Shown: positions 47,936-59,279, numbered from the stretch's first letter. The stretch is 64,000 nt of DNA from Bursaphelenchus xylophilus (GCA_904066235.2 CAJFCV020000003.1:10974001-11038000); one strand, 5' to 3'. Notes: generated from the sequence alone by a model not told the origin. Numbers and translations: made by a program.

Positions 47936-48354
47936 TACAAGGGAAGGCTTTCAAGTGCGAAGCTGAGATTTTCTTGTAACTTGGTATACACGTTGCGCAG
48001 AGGTCATCAATTTCTGAAAATTTTAGCTCGCAGTTTGCAGGCGTAGCTGAGATATTCTTTGCGGCTGAGAGAGTAGGCAGAATGCAGTCCGATTGTAGAA
48101 AAAAAAATTTTTTTTAGGGAAATGTTACCCTCTATGGTAGAAATAGGTACGAAACTTTTCATGTCAAAATTTGAAAAAAATTGTCACAATTTTTCCAATT
48201 TTTGATCTAATTAACAGGTGCAATTTTTTGCCCAACTTGTCCAAGTTGTGGCCTAAAAATCTCGAGGAGTCTCGAATATCTCGTAAAAATATTATTCTAA
48301 ATTTGTACCAACTTTGATCAAAAATAGAGCGTCACACATCGGGTGCTTACCCTT
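47936..48354. repeat. Diverged near full-length copy of the ~450-bp family
   Basis: Left ACAAGGGAAGGCTTTCAAGT, right GAGCGTCACACATCGGG. Confidence 0.6.
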
Positions 48355-49217
48355 TTAATTTTAAAGGTAAAGGACACAAAAATTATTAGTCATAAAAAAG
48401 ACAATGGTTATTTAGTAAATCAACGGTTGTAAATGGGGTCCTCTTAAAAATTAAAAAAGAATTTTTTTTTTTGGTATGCCGCTTAGTATCCGTAAATCAC
48501 GAAGTCCGCCCCCATATACACCGTGTCAAAACAATAATTTGCTAAAAATATATGAGAATAGAGCGTGCTTCAAGGGCAAATTAGGGATATTTGGTCTGAG
48601 CAGAACATGTCGCGACCAGACAAGAACATCAACGCCAGCCGAGCCGCAAATCTCTTAAAAACCAAAGGATGGTACAGTAACCCGATTCGAGCAATCAATC
48701 TTCAAAAACACCTCGAAGTATGTGGTGTTTACCATAGTTAGCAACATATTCAAAAGCCCTTTACCGGGGCGTTCTTGGCACGTTTTCACCGTGGAATTCA
48801 CCACTGTTTTGCTTCGTTTTTTGATTATTAAGACCCCTCCCGAATATGACGATAATGAGTGGCACGTGGTGTAGAAGGTGGGTTCGCTCTGAAGAAATTT
48901 GTTTCTTATTTCTTAAAGGTTAAATTTCTCGTTGAATGGGACTTCTAGAAGGTTGCTGGAAAGCCATGTTTTCCATGGAACGTTGGGCACGTAGCATGGC
49001 AAAAACAGGGCTGCAAATGCAATATGGACGCAGAATTTAGGCTAAAGAACAGCTTGTCCAAAAATAGAAGGTGAAAAATCGGTGAGCATGAAGCGAAGAT
49101 GAATGAAAAATTCCGGGAATGGCCTTGAAAAGTGGAGTCATAAAAATAAACATTGTGCTTCGGTCTAGAGATGGTACGGTATTTAGTTCGATTTAAAAAC
49201 AAGGCCAATATATGTAC
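48355..49217. other. Possible gene relic
   Basis: Two overlapping open frames, one from ATG 48607 to 48741 (MSRPDKNINASRAA...) and one from ~48660 to a stop near 48871 (DGTVTRFEQSIF... YDDNEWHVV). They look protein-like but conflict in frame. A frameshifted remnant is one reading, chance another. Confidence 0.25.
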
Positions 49218-49475
49218 AGTGAGGGGTATGATCCAGTGGCAAAAAACGTATCATTTTGCATCCGGGAAGTATCAAAAATGTTGCAAAATGCCTCCCTCTC
49301 CAAGTGAAAAAAACTTCTTTTTGAAAGGCGCGCCATTTCCCTCACAAAAAGAGCGGGTGCGCTTTTGAAATCGCGATTTTGTCACTTGGAGAGGGAAACA
49401 TTTTGCCACATTCTTGATACATCCCGGATGAAAAATGTTACGTTTTTTGCCACTGGTTCAGGACCTCCACTGTAT
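49218..49475. mobile_element. Fold-back MITE, 258 bp
   Basis: ACAGTGAGGGGTATGATCCA left, GGTTCAGGACCTCCACTGTA right. Confidence 0.82.
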
Positions 49476-49478
49476 TAT

Positions 49479-49643
49479 CAGTCCGTCGGAAAAATAATGG
49501 CGGATCGTCGGAGCAAAATGTTTCGCGTCGTCGAAAAAAAGGATGCAGTCGCGCACCAAATCTCCAGCCACGGCGAGCCGTTCCAAAACGGTAATGGGCA
49601 GTTCCAAGGCGCAACGACCGCTAACTATTTTCCTGACAGACTG
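49479..49643. mobile_element. Subfamily B MITE, 165 bp
   Basis: AATGGCGGATCGTCGGAGC left, CTATTTTCCTGACAGACTG right; directly follows a fold-back MITE. Confidence 0.8.
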
Positions 49644-49799
49644 TTAGAAAACTGGTAATTCTGACGACGTCAGAAAAAAGATGAAAATGCTTGAGAGAGA
49701 CCAACGAATAGATGGTTATTGGAGAGTAAGAGAAGAGAGTGCTCATTTGTGGCAAGGTGGGAAGAGGGGATACGGTGGTTTGATTGGAAATGCAAGCCA

Positions 49800-49948
49800 A
49801 TGAAAGTAGATCCCTGTATGTATAACATATTTGGTATTAAACAAAATGGGCGTCTGAAGATCCATGGGAAAAAAGATTTTTAATATTTGACGAAAAAATA
49901 AAAAAGTTATAGCCAATTCAAATCAGGTCGAAAAATTGCTGTACCCTG
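49800..49948. repeat. Degraded copy of the 218-bp MITE
   Basis: TTTGGTATTAAACAAAATGG, then AGTTATAGCCAATTCAAATC, ending at GTACCCTGTA. Confidence 0.6.
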
Positions 49949-50150
49949 TACAAGTCTGTTCGTAAAGTCGCAAGAGTGATCTTGGCAACGTCAGAAAACA
50001 AAAGTCAACTTTGCACTATGCAATTTCTTGCCTTTGAGCTGTGACAATAACGGGTTGTCGCTCGCAAGTTGACTTTTTCTACACTGTGCAAATTGCAGAA
50101 GTCACGCTAGAAGTCAGAAGTCATCCTAGACACTCTACAGACGGGCTAGT
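49949..50150. mobile_element. CTAGTCCGTTCG-family MITE, diverged
   Basis: CAAGTCTGTTCGTAAAGTCG left, ACAGACGGGCTAGT right, ACACTGTGCAAATTGC inside. Confidence 0.62.
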
Positions 50151-50215
50151 AACTAAAATATTTTTATAAAGGATATTTTTTCCGGTGGGGTCCATATATA
50201 AAATTTCAATGGCAA

Positions 50216-50848
50216 AGCCCAGCGCATACCATTTTTCAATTACAAGTTACATCCAAACACGATATGTCGTTGTAAAGTCCCCGTATATCATATCTGTTAC
50301 AACTTGCGAACAGTTTATACGTTATCCGACTACAAGTGATACGTTATCGTAAGTTATGAATGTTACATTTCATAAGTTCACAAATCGCAACCTTGTTGTA
50401 ATACTCCTACTCTACTTTGTTCTCTGTCATCAAACTGTTTCAATGTATTCCGGACAATTTAAAAACAGCCATTGGATTTGTAGAGGACAATGTGATATGT
50501 TGCGATAACAATACATATGTTTTATTTAGCCATACAAAAAATAGATTTTTTGAGCGTGTGTAAAATTACGAGAGTTTAAGGACCCGGTCGTAGACAAGCG
50601 TGCAGATTAAAGTTTGTGGCAAGCAAGTTCACGACAATTAAAAAAATTTATTGTGTAGGGAAAGTGCTGAAAAAGACTGATATAAATGCCATTTATATCA
50701 GCCTGTCGGGAAAATAATGAGCATTCTGTCGCGTCGAAAATCACATCGCCGCCAAGAAAATGAACTGTGTCGTAAAATCAAATTGATTTTCACTTCAGTG
50801 ATACGGCCGGCGCAGCGATATTGCGCTCATTATTTTCTAGACAGACTG
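50216..50848 (+). repeat. Inverted duplication, arm 2
   Basis: Counterpart of 46644-47268; shares AAGGACCCGGTCGTAGACAA and CAATGTGATATGTTGCG. Diverged by ~15% and several indels on visual comparison. Confidence 0.75.
50699..50848. mobile_element. CAGTCTGTC-family MITE, inside an inverted duplication
   Basis: CAGCCTGTCGGGAAAATAAT left end; partner of 46644-46785. Confidence 0.83.
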
Positions 50849-50864
50849 ATACGGCCATTTTTCA

Positions 50865-51245
50865 AAGAGATGCTCGAAAATGTGATGCTCAGATTTCAAT
50901 AAAACTTGGCACAAATTTAAAGCAATTCTGGATAAAAAAACATGATATTTTTGGCTGGCGCTTTGCAGAAAAAAGCCAAGATTTATAATCCGAAACTTGG
51001 TCAAACTTGGACAGTTATTTTCGAAGTTACTAATCAAAAATGTTTTTGACTCATTTCTACCATACATAACAATGTTTTTACAAAAAAAATCTATGAATTG
51101 GCAGAGATATGGCTAAAAACGGCATGTTTTCTGTCCGCTCCCCGCATTCGCAGATCGTTGAATATCTTGTCTGCTCCGGCAACGCACTTCGAACCGAACA
51201 TTGAACTTTCTTTCTATGTCTAACATAAACTAATTGTAAGTGAAA
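50865..51245. repeat. Diverged copy of the ~450-bp family
   Basis: TGTGATGCTCAGATTTCAAT at the left; TTTCTACCATACATAACAATG inside. Confidence 0.55.
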
Positions 51246-51629
51246 ATCAATTTGGAGAAAACTAATTATCGATATGCACTTTTCAAAGATCTCGGAAATA
51301 ATTCCGAAATAAGTCGGCCAGCATTTCACAAAATTTGCTACAATACTGTCAGTTCTTCGAAAGAATTATACGAAAATCTTTCAACAAAACGAACACACCT
51401 ACGTATTGCGAGCTCAATTTTGGGCAAACTTTGGCCCAAAAATATACACAGTTTATGAACCTGAAAGAAACACTGGATGACACGCAAACCCTTGAATGTT
51501 ACCGGAATCGTGTATAACGGTATGACACATACTACCGACGTCGAAAAATCTCGTTAAAAACAGAAGCTAGCACGGACAAGCTCGCAATATTAATTGACGT
51601 TGTGTAGGAAGTGTCACATTTTACAAATG

Positions 51630-51868
51630 CTCTAATGGTAAAAAACGTAGCATTTTGCATCTGGGAAGTGTCAAAAAATGTAGCAAAACACCTCCTTCTC
51701 CAAGTCAAAAAAAATCCAAACTACAGTTTTAAAAGTGCGCCCGCTCTTTTGTGAGGAAAAGGGCTTCAAAACGGAGTTTTTTTAATTGGACAGGGAGGCA
51801 TTTTGCTACATTTTTTGGTACTTCCCGGAGGCAAAATGCTACGTTTTTTGCCACAGGTCTGTCACTGC
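51630..51868. mobile_element. Fold-back MITE, ends decayed
   Basis: AAAAACGTAGCATTTTGCAT and its inverse pair; the terminal CAGTG is lost on the left. Confidence 0.72.
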
Positions 51869-53273
51869 AAGGACGGTTCACCATCAATATCAGACTGTCG
51901 GGAGTGCGGAGAGCCTGCGACAAAAAGCCTACGTATTTTTGTTGAATATCTCGGTTGCAGCTTCAATGCCCGAGCTAAAGATTTCAGGAATTGATATGAG
52001 GCCAAAAAAATTAATTTTGTGTTAAATTCAACAAAAACTTGAGCTTCGCGCCTCGAACCTGCCAGAGCGAATCAAACTGAAAGATCTTTTGGTTGTGAGA
52101 AACAAAACAATTTTTAAAGGAGTTCGTGCCATATCCAAGAATAAAGCATAAGAATCTGTGGCTGGGATAATTTAATAAGAATCTGGGACTAAGATTATTG
52201 GCACTGATTATCCGATTAGTTGAACTAACCGGGTCCTCAAAGCAGAATAAGTATAAGCCGTACGCTAAACGTCACCTTCGGGGAATTTTCGGATAACCTT
52301 TGAGGACCGTGTAATCTTGGAAAAGTAATCGCTATTAACAACACTGTGTCCGATGTATGGTCAGGATCTTTCGGAGAGTATCTGAAGTGTAATATACGGT
52401 ATTGAAAAACTTTTTAAAAAATTTAGAAGCCCGTTTTTAGCAGTTCATTCTTATCACTTATGCTGGAAGACCGGTGCACCTAGTTGTAGAAAACCAGCTG
52501 TAGAGCAAAAATCGAAAAAAAATTCTACTGGCCGGGGCTAGACCCGGGGAGAGCAGATATGCAAACCTCAAAAATCATCGAAAATTGAGGCAAGTTTTGG
52601 CCCCAAGCAGTAATAGAATTTGTCGGAGAATAAAGGGTGGCAAAATATATATTGTGTCTAAAGTTATTGCCAACTAAGGCAAAAAATTCAGCTTATACTA
52701 TTTTCTATTTTTTCCATGATAATATGATATATTACACATATAAGGCCATGATAAACATTATCCGCCCTCAAACCGGACCCGCAATTCTCGAGGGCCAACT
52801 GAGCGAGTGCTCTGTTTGAAACAATGTTGCAATTATAACCTCCATTAACTCATTATTAAACACAGAGCGAAATAGATAGAATTCTCTAGTTTCTGGGTGG
52901 TCAGCGATGTTGAAGATGTAGTTTTGGTAGGGTTGTTTGTTCCTGGACCGCTTTCTTTTAGCAACAAAATGTTTTAAACGTAGTTGTGGCTATTAGGCGG
53001 GTTCAAGGCCAAAAATATAGGTATGTAAACTTCCGGGAAATTAATGGGATAATTGTGTCTTCTAGTTAAGAAAGGCAAACTGAAATCGGAACTAATGAAC
53101 TTAAAGGTTGATTAAGGTATGATTGACTCAGAGGTAACGTGCAAAAGAAGCCAAACGTGCCAAATTGGGGTAAATTATACAATTTGCGGAGGGGAAAACA
53201 AGATTTGTTCCCTTTTGCGGCAAAATTGGGCAATGAGGAAGGTGAAACTACACAAAACGGAAAGCCGATACAC
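51869..53273. other. No gene recognised
   Basis: Starts with a ~450-bp family scrap (51940-52000). The rest is AT-rich with short open frames only. Confidence 0.45.
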
Positions 53274-53520
53274 ACCTGATCCGGTGCCAAAAAACGTTCC
53301 ATTTTGCATCCGGGAAGCATCAAAAATGTGGCAAAATGCTTCCCTCTTCAAGTGAAAAAAAACTCCGATTTCAGAAGCGCGCCCGCCCTTTTTGTGATGG
53401 AAATGGCGCGCCCTTTAAAACGAAGTTTTTTTCACTTAGAGAGGGAAGCATTTTGCCACATTTTTGATGCTTCCCGGATGCAAAATAGTACGCTTTTTGC
53501 CACTGGATCAGGTCTTTTGC
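53274..53520. mobile_element. Fold-back MITE lacking outer ends
   Basis: Starts CCTGATCCGGTGCC and ends CACTGGATCAGGTC; the GCGCGCCC centre is intact. Confidence 0.78.
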
Positions 53521-53540
53521 CGCGATCACATGGCATCCAT

Positions 53541-53634
53541 CTGTCCTGAAAGTAATGGGCACTGTCGCAAAACCGCATCGCGGTCGAGAAAATGACTTGT
53601 GTCGCGAGAAATTTATTATTTTCCCATCTGCTTG
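53541..53634. mobile_element. Degraded CAGTCTGTC-family MITE
   Basis: CTGTCCTGAAAGTAATGGGC, AAAATGACTTGTGTCGCG and TATTATTTTCCCATCTGC are decayed ends and core. Confidence 0.55.
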
Positions 53635-54839
53635 AGAAGTGTTTTGTTTATTACCACCATTTCCAATTTCCCACTTGGAGTTTGATACGTCCTACATTTT
53701 GTTTTTATTTTGAAATTTTTGAATCAAAGCAAATTGCAGAAAAAAACTTCTGAAAGACTACCGTTTTTGGCAAACAGATTGCTCATTGGGGCCCGCAGGG
53801 AAACATGTTCTCGGTAATTGTAATTTCTTGCAATTATTTCTCAATTGAAGCATTGACAGCAACCCTTGTGAAGGGGCTAGAAAGTAGAACGAAAATAGGC
53901 CATAAAGGGAGCTCTATTTAATTCATCGTATACACCCAAATAAGGGTTAATTGAGAATTATTAAATAGCAAGAATTTATTTAGAATTTATACTGCCTCCG
54001 TAAACCAATTTAAAAAAGGGGTTTTTTGGCGGTATTTTTTTGCGAATTGCGCATAGGAAAAGTGGATTTCTTGCGCTCAAAAAGCGTTGCTATCTTCACC
54101 ACAAACACAGCCGCACTTTTGCGGATCAACGACAGTTCGCCGGAACTTCCGGTCAACCCAAAATTGGTCGATACGAATCCCTACGACGCTTAGAGCGTCG
54201 GGGGCACAACAAAATAATGTAGGAGGTGTCTTCGTGGCCTGCTAAAGCCTTGGATGCTCGTCGAAGGCTCTGCGGAGCACAGCATCTCGAACAATTTTTC
54301 CATCGCCGATTGGTATCAAAAAAAACGAAAAAATAAAAAGTAGTGCGGAACCTTGGCGAACGTTTACAATATGACCGCTTGTTCTAAGTTTAGAAGTTAT
54401 TAGACTTTATTTTGTTGACCCTGAGGTATTATACTGTATTGTAAACACAGAAGAGACCACAAGTTGCTCCAAGAAAGCTCCTCAAGTTTCGGGATATTAT
54501 TGAAGTAATACATGTAAAATATGTCAATATAGTTGATAGACTATCCTAGGGCCTTGTCAATCTTGATAATTCTGTTAACAAAGCCTTCTCCTAGTCCATG
54601 CATACAACAATGAATCGATGCGACCCAAAGTATTGTTGGTCTGAAAGGTCGTAGCCCGACATAGTCCATACATATGAATACGTATACAGTCACGCTTTTA
54701 TACAAAAAATCGCAAGGGACCTAAAACACAGTCTGCTGTATATAGAAAGGCTTCGTACCACGGAGATCCATTTTGACCACGAATTTCTTCGTGCAATCTC
54801 AAAAATCGTTTGTTATAGAGAGGTTTTCTTACATATATT
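53635..54839. other. No supported gene
   Basis: A short open frame to 54190 (ELPVNPKLVDTNPYDA stop) reads like a C-terminal exon, but no acceptor or partner exon was found. Confidence 0.3.
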
Positions 54840-54991
54840 AGTCTGTCGGGAAAATAATGAGCACTCTGTCGCATAGAAAATCGCATCGCCGCCGTGAAAA
54901 TGGATTATGTTGCGGCAAAGTAAAATTGCTTTTTACTTCAGCGACGCGATTGGCACAGCTACATTTTGCTTATTATTTCCCGGACAGGCTG
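54840..54991. mobile_element. CAGTCTGTC-family MITE at the edge of phosphatase duplication A
   Basis: Subfamily A; its copy B counterpart (61962) lacks the first ~12 bp, placing the duplication boundary in this element. Confidence 0.85.
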
Positions 54992-55111
54992 ATACAGAGG
55001 CTCTGCTGCAAGTCCGAGTTTACTCTGAATAGTGTCAACGAATTACGTGAGCAAACCGAAAACATATTTATAATACAATCCAGCCGTAAACACAGGTGTT
55101 TTTATGTACAA

Positions 55112-57596
55112 TTACGAGTGTTTTTCGACGAATTTCTTCTCGGCGTCGACAATTTCCTTGAACTTTTCCTCTCCATGCATCTCGATTAGTTGGTTCCGCA
55201 CGTTGTTTCGATGCTGAAAAGAGTTGAAATTAAATTTTCAAAAGTTTAACCAAGTTTTTATATGCAAAACTTGCTGATTTCACGTAATCACACAGCTGCT
55301 CTTTGAAGCCGAAGTTCGGTTCAGCACAATACCGGCGCTGTTTCACAAATTGCAAGGCTTTGGGCACCTCCATGTCTAAGACGGTGACAATGTACGCCAA
55401 CATTATTGTCACGCTCCGCGAGACGCCCATGACGCAGTGGATGAGAATTCCTCCTAAAAACATCAAAGTTAGGAGTAGCGTATTTTACAAACAAATAGAG
55501 TTGGAGTGGATGGTTGGAAGGTTAAATTCGAAAAATTTTGCAATCATTTCGAAGACCTTTTTTCATATTTTGCAGGAAGAAACAAGAATTTTAGATCAAA
55601 AATTGGATTTGGGACGAAGAGGGCACCCAACGAAAAGGGTACCTTGAAAAAAATAAACCGGTAAGGGGGGACCAAGGCGATTTTTTTCAATAATTTTTTT
55701 AGCCTGGCAAGAAAATGATGTTAAGTCCCGAGACGAAACCTGCGACTACGTTATTGGCATTCTGTTTCATTCGAAGCTTCTCGAAGCCTAGAAGAAAAGG
55801 GAGCTCGGTTGTTACATATTATTCAGTGAATGTTTGGTGTTACGCTACGTATTGTTATTCTTTGTTGGTAATAAACCTCTCTATTGTTATTACCCTACAT
55901 TCGGCTGACAACGCATCTTCACGAACTCCAGTGAAGACATAACAAATGATATGGTAAAAGGAGGGATCAGGGCGAATTTTCTTGAATCATGTTACTTTTT
56001 ATTTATGTTTGCGCTGAAGTGGGCAGCATTTGCGGCCTGGAACCGACTGTTTCTACGCCCAATTCCTAAAATGTACAACCAAAAAAAACTTTCTTTTCTT
56101 GATTGCTTTCCTCTTTTTTTTCTGCACCCTTTTGACCACAAAGGTCGTTGATTTTCTGGCCATGTTTGTAAAGCGTTCGCAAAAATCGTAGGGAAGTTTT
56201 GTACGACCTGGACGCACAGTTTCTGCCAAATTTAAAGAAAATTTGAGCGTTCGTGGATGCGAAGGCATTTCAAGGGCTCACATTACGATGGATTTGTTTA
56301 TGACACCAGGTACGAAAAATTCAAGGATGACCCATCAGCTTGTCGGGAAAATAATGAGCCTAATGTCGCAGCGCCAATGGCGTCGCTGAAATGAAAAGAA
56401 ATTCGATTTTGCCTCGACAAAATTGATTTTCTCGGTGGCGATGCGCTTTTCGTTGCGACAGAGTGCTCATTATTTTCCCGACAGACTGATATTGTCTTTC
56501 CAGCTACCATACTGCTGTAGTTTTTACTTTTACTCACTTTTTTCCACTCTATGTTGATAAACGAATTTTACGGCCGTCTCGAAGTGCTGATGAATCGGAG
56601 CGAATGGCATGTCTTCGATCGGCAATTTCAGGTTGTACGGAAGACATATCGGCTGTTTAAAAAATACGTCGAATGCTGTGACAATCGCCTCCACCTCACG
56701 CCTCTAAAAAAAGGAATGGCGATTATGTTTCGACAAAAAACTTTTAATGAAAAATATGAGTTTTGAAGCCATGGATAATGTAAGCCTCAGAAATTTATTA
56801 TGCCCGCGCTTCGCAGATACGGCCGAGATTTTTTGGCCAAAAGAAAATTTCATTGTACAGTGGGGGACCTGATCCAGCGGTAAAAAAACGTACCATTTTG
56901 CATCCGGGAAGTATCGAAAATATGGCAAAATGCTTCCCTCTCCAATTGAGAAAAAAGTCCGATTTCAAAAGCGCGCCCGCTCTTTTTGTGAGGGAAATGG
57001 CGCGCCCTTCAAACTGAAGTTTTTTCACTTGCAGACGGAAACATTTTGCCACATTTTTGACCCTTCCCGCATGCAAAATGGTAAGTTTTTCGCCACTGGA
57101 TCAGGTCCCCGACTGTAAGCTTTATATCTATTATATTTCCAGTGTAAAGAGAAAGCTTAACAGAAAAAATTTTTTTTTAAATCTGCAAAAATGGCAAGAA
57201 CACGGGCAACAGTGACTTTATCTCTGAGCGCACTCCGCCTTTTGCGTGCTCTCTCGGCCGCAAAAATCGTTGAATATCTCGGACGCCCCTGCAAAGCGGA
57301 AGCTGAAATTTTCAGGAACTGATATGTGGCCTATGCTCGAAGAGCGTGCAAAATTTGAAGAAAATCTGAGCCTCGCACACAGGGTAATTCCTTGGTTAAT
57401 AACCATTGTTAGCAAAATTTAGACAATTTTTTAAAAAAATATTTGCGAAGCTTCTGGCTCGCGTTTTGCAGAAAAAACCAAGATGCTTCCCTCCGGCTAC
57501 TTCCCTTGCTAAAACTTTAAAGATGTTTTACCTTCAGCAACTCCCGATCCGTAGCCGCTCTAATCCCGCTCAAATACAGATTCGGCAGTATTGTTA
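55112..57596 (-). CDS. Dual-specificity protein phosphatase, copy A
   Basis: Minus-strand exons 57596-57532, 56703-56538, 55453-55284 and 55213-55112 join in phases 0, 1 and 0 for ~166 residues plus a missing N-terminus. The first exon (ILPNLYLSGIRAA) fits the start of a DUSP fold. Next come LKLPIEDMPFAPIHQHFE with the general-acid Asp region, then the P-loop HCVMGVSRS with nucleophile Cys and Arg. AYIV follows, then EPNFGFKEQL, both typical of the family. Such enzymes dephosphorylate Ser/Thr/Tyr, often on MAP kinases. The first exon needs one base from an upstream exon. A candidate with ATG at ~57746 (MDEILSSPNSDRG) exists, but no donor in the right phase was found. Intron 2 holds a MITE and a 226-bp solo LTR; intron 1 a fold-back MITE. 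Copy B is at 62224-63548. Confidence 0.82.
55719..55944. mobile_element. 226-bp solo LTR with 5-bp target duplication
   Basis: Starts TGTTAAGTCCCG and ends AGACATAACA, so the termini are TGTTA...TAACA. It is flanked on both sides by AATGA (55714-55718 and 55945-55949). An AATAAA lies inside, as expected of an LTR. The paralogous site in phosphatase copy B (near 62814) has a single AATGA and no insert. Typical of recombination between the two LTRs of a retrotransposon; no internal coding region remains. Confidence 0.85.
56140..56262. repeat. Degenerate ~450-bp family fragment in the phosphatase duplication (copy A)
   Basis: AAAGGTCGTTGATTTTCTGG and TTTGAGCGTTCGTGGATGCG; also present in copy B at 62985-63115. 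Confidence 0.45.
56336..56488. mobile_element. CAGTCTGTC-family MITE in phosphatase A intron 2
   Basis: CAGCTTGTCGGGAAAATAAT left end; shared with copy B at 63180. Confidence 0.85.
56858..57116. mobile_element. Fold-back MITE in phosphatase A intron 1
   Basis: ACAGTGGGGGACCTGATCCA left, TGGATCAGGTCCCCGACTGTA right. Confidence 0.85.
57205..57392. repeat. Fragment of the ~450-bp family in phosphatase A intron 1
   Basis: GCGTGCTCTCTCGGCCGCAAA and right end CTGAGCCTCGCACACAGGG. Confidence 0.6.
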
Positions 57597-57897
57597 CTGA
57601 TTTTACAGTATTTAGCTTTATTTTAGGAATACAAAGGGTTCTCCAAAAGCTAGTTCAGACAAAATGAACAATCTTATTGTAATGTGTGTTGGGGGCGGGG
57701 CATGATCGGGGAAAGTGCCTCGATCCGAGTTCGGCGAAGACAGTATCTCATCCATCGGGTTGTCGACGTAGGATATTCTGTCTGATTGAGGGTTAAAAAG
57801 TTTGATTCAGATTCTGAAAATTGGGAAATTTTTAAAAAGTCAACAAAAAAAATGAAAAATAAATAAAAAAAATTAAGAAATAAATCGAGAAAACTTA

Positions 57898-58338
57898 CAA
57901 GGGAATGGTCTGAACTTCCCCCAGCGTTAAGGAAAATGACTAGTACAGGTGGATAGAGCAGGTCGACTTTGGTAGAAAAAGGCAATTTCCAGCTGCAAAA
58001 TAAGCACGGCCGACGAGAAAAATTGACCGAAAGTTGAGAAAAAATTTCCTTTTTCTCTTCCCTCGGAAAAGAAGACGAGCATCCAGTGGTTCGGTTGGTC
58101 GAGTGGATAGAGCGTCCGCTCGATATCCTTTTGGGGGTTGGTTCGATTCCGGGGCAGCGCGAGTGGCTCTGGTAAGGCTTCAGTGACCAAGCAAACTCTT
58201 GTGAACCAAAAAAAAAAAAATTATTTTTCAATTCTTGGATTTTCTAGGGATCATAAAACACATAATAATAAAGGATTTTTATGTAAATTCTTCCATTTTT
58301 TCTGTAAGATTCCAGAACGGTTCCAGTCATATTCAATA
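57898..58338 (+). repeat. Large inverted repeat, left arm
   Basis: ~440 bp, highly similar to the reverse of 58626-59067. Contains the tRNA-headed SINE-like unit. Confidence 0.88.
58085..58220 (+). mobile_element. tRNA-headed SINE-like unit, copy 1
   Basis: Pol III A box TGGTCGAGTGG (58096-58106) and B box GGTTCGATTCC (58140-58150) at tRNA-like spacing, then a ~55-bp body and an A-run (58206-58219). The acceptor and T stems pair poorly, so this is not a working tRNA. Confidence 0.72.
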
Positions 58339-58625
58339 ATCTAGTCATGGACTGTCTGTTTTCCGAACACTAGTGGACGTTTCACGTCAGAATGAAAATA
58401 GAAGAAAAATGAAATTTCGTGAGGGGCCGCAGCGAAAAGCAACGACCGATTTTTTTCTTCTTTCTTTGACCGCTCTCTTCCTTTTTGTGCGTGCGCCCTC
58501 TTCCTCTCGCCAATCGCAAATCGTTATTTCGCGGATCGCCACGGCTTTGACGAAATTCCCTTTTTGTTTTGACGTGCGTTTGTCTAAACCCCCGATGTGA
58601 TCAAGATGTGCTTCAGTTTGCTCCT

Positions 58626-59067
58626 TATTGGAGTATGACTGGAACCGTTCTGGAATCTTACAGAAAAAATGGAAGAATTTACATAAAAATCCTTTATTAT
58701 TATGTGTTTTATGATCCCTAGAAAATCCAAGAATTGAAAAATAATTTTTTTTTTTTTGGTTCACAAGAGTTTGCTTGGTCACTGAAGCCTTACCAGAGCC
58801 ACTCGCGCTGCCCCGGAATCGAACCGACCCCCAAAAGGATATCGAGCGGACGCTCTATCCACTCGACCAACCGAACCACTGGACGCTTCTCTTCTTTTCC
58901 GAGGGAAGAGAAAGAGGAAATTTTTTCTCAACTTTTGGTCGATTTTTCTCGTCGGCCGTGCTTATTTTGCAGCTGGAAATTGCCTTTTTCTACCAAAGTC
59001 GACCTGCTCTATCCACCTGTGCTAGTCATTGTCCTTAACGCTGGGGGAAGTTCAGACCATTCCCTTG
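58626..59067 (-). repeat. Large inverted repeat, right arm
   Basis: Reverse partner of 57898-58338. The 287-bp spacer (58339-58625) is not repeated and has no recognised content. Confidence 0.88.
58744..58880 (-). mobile_element. tRNA-headed SINE-like unit, copy 2
   Basis: Mirror of copy 1 with identical A and B boxes (reverse complements at 58859-58869 and 58815-58825). Confidence 0.72.
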
Positions 59068-59279
59068 TTAGTAAAAATTAAAATTTAGATTTTTTCAACC
59101 GCGTTATGCAGAAACATCTCAAATTTTTAGGTCGAAAATTACAAGAAATTAAATTTTTTAACTACTTTTTTGAATTTTTTTCCATCAAAAAATCATTTTT
59201 TTTTTCATTCGATTAATCACCAAATCATATCAAAACCGCCCTCTAAATCCCCCCTTCCACCAGAAATAAATAAAAATTC

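Larger units (their letters stand above)
54840..56785. repeat. Segmental duplication, block A (phosphatase)
   Basis: Aligns with 61962-63625 across exons and introns. Length difference is explained mainly by the solo LTR and ~50 bp of small indels. Confidence 0.9.

Noticed and set aside
55303..55647. Plus-strand frame opposite phosphatase exon 3
   Set aside because: Antisense shadow of the HCVMGVSRS exon.
58092..58160. Functional tRNA gene
   Set aside because: A and B boxes are perfect, but acceptor and T stems pair poorly and the unit has a body and A-run, which fits a SINE head.
57674..58231. 185-codon minus frame across the inverted repeat
   Set aside because: Runs through the SINE-like unit and an apparent intron with perfect splice signals; composition is not protein-like overall.
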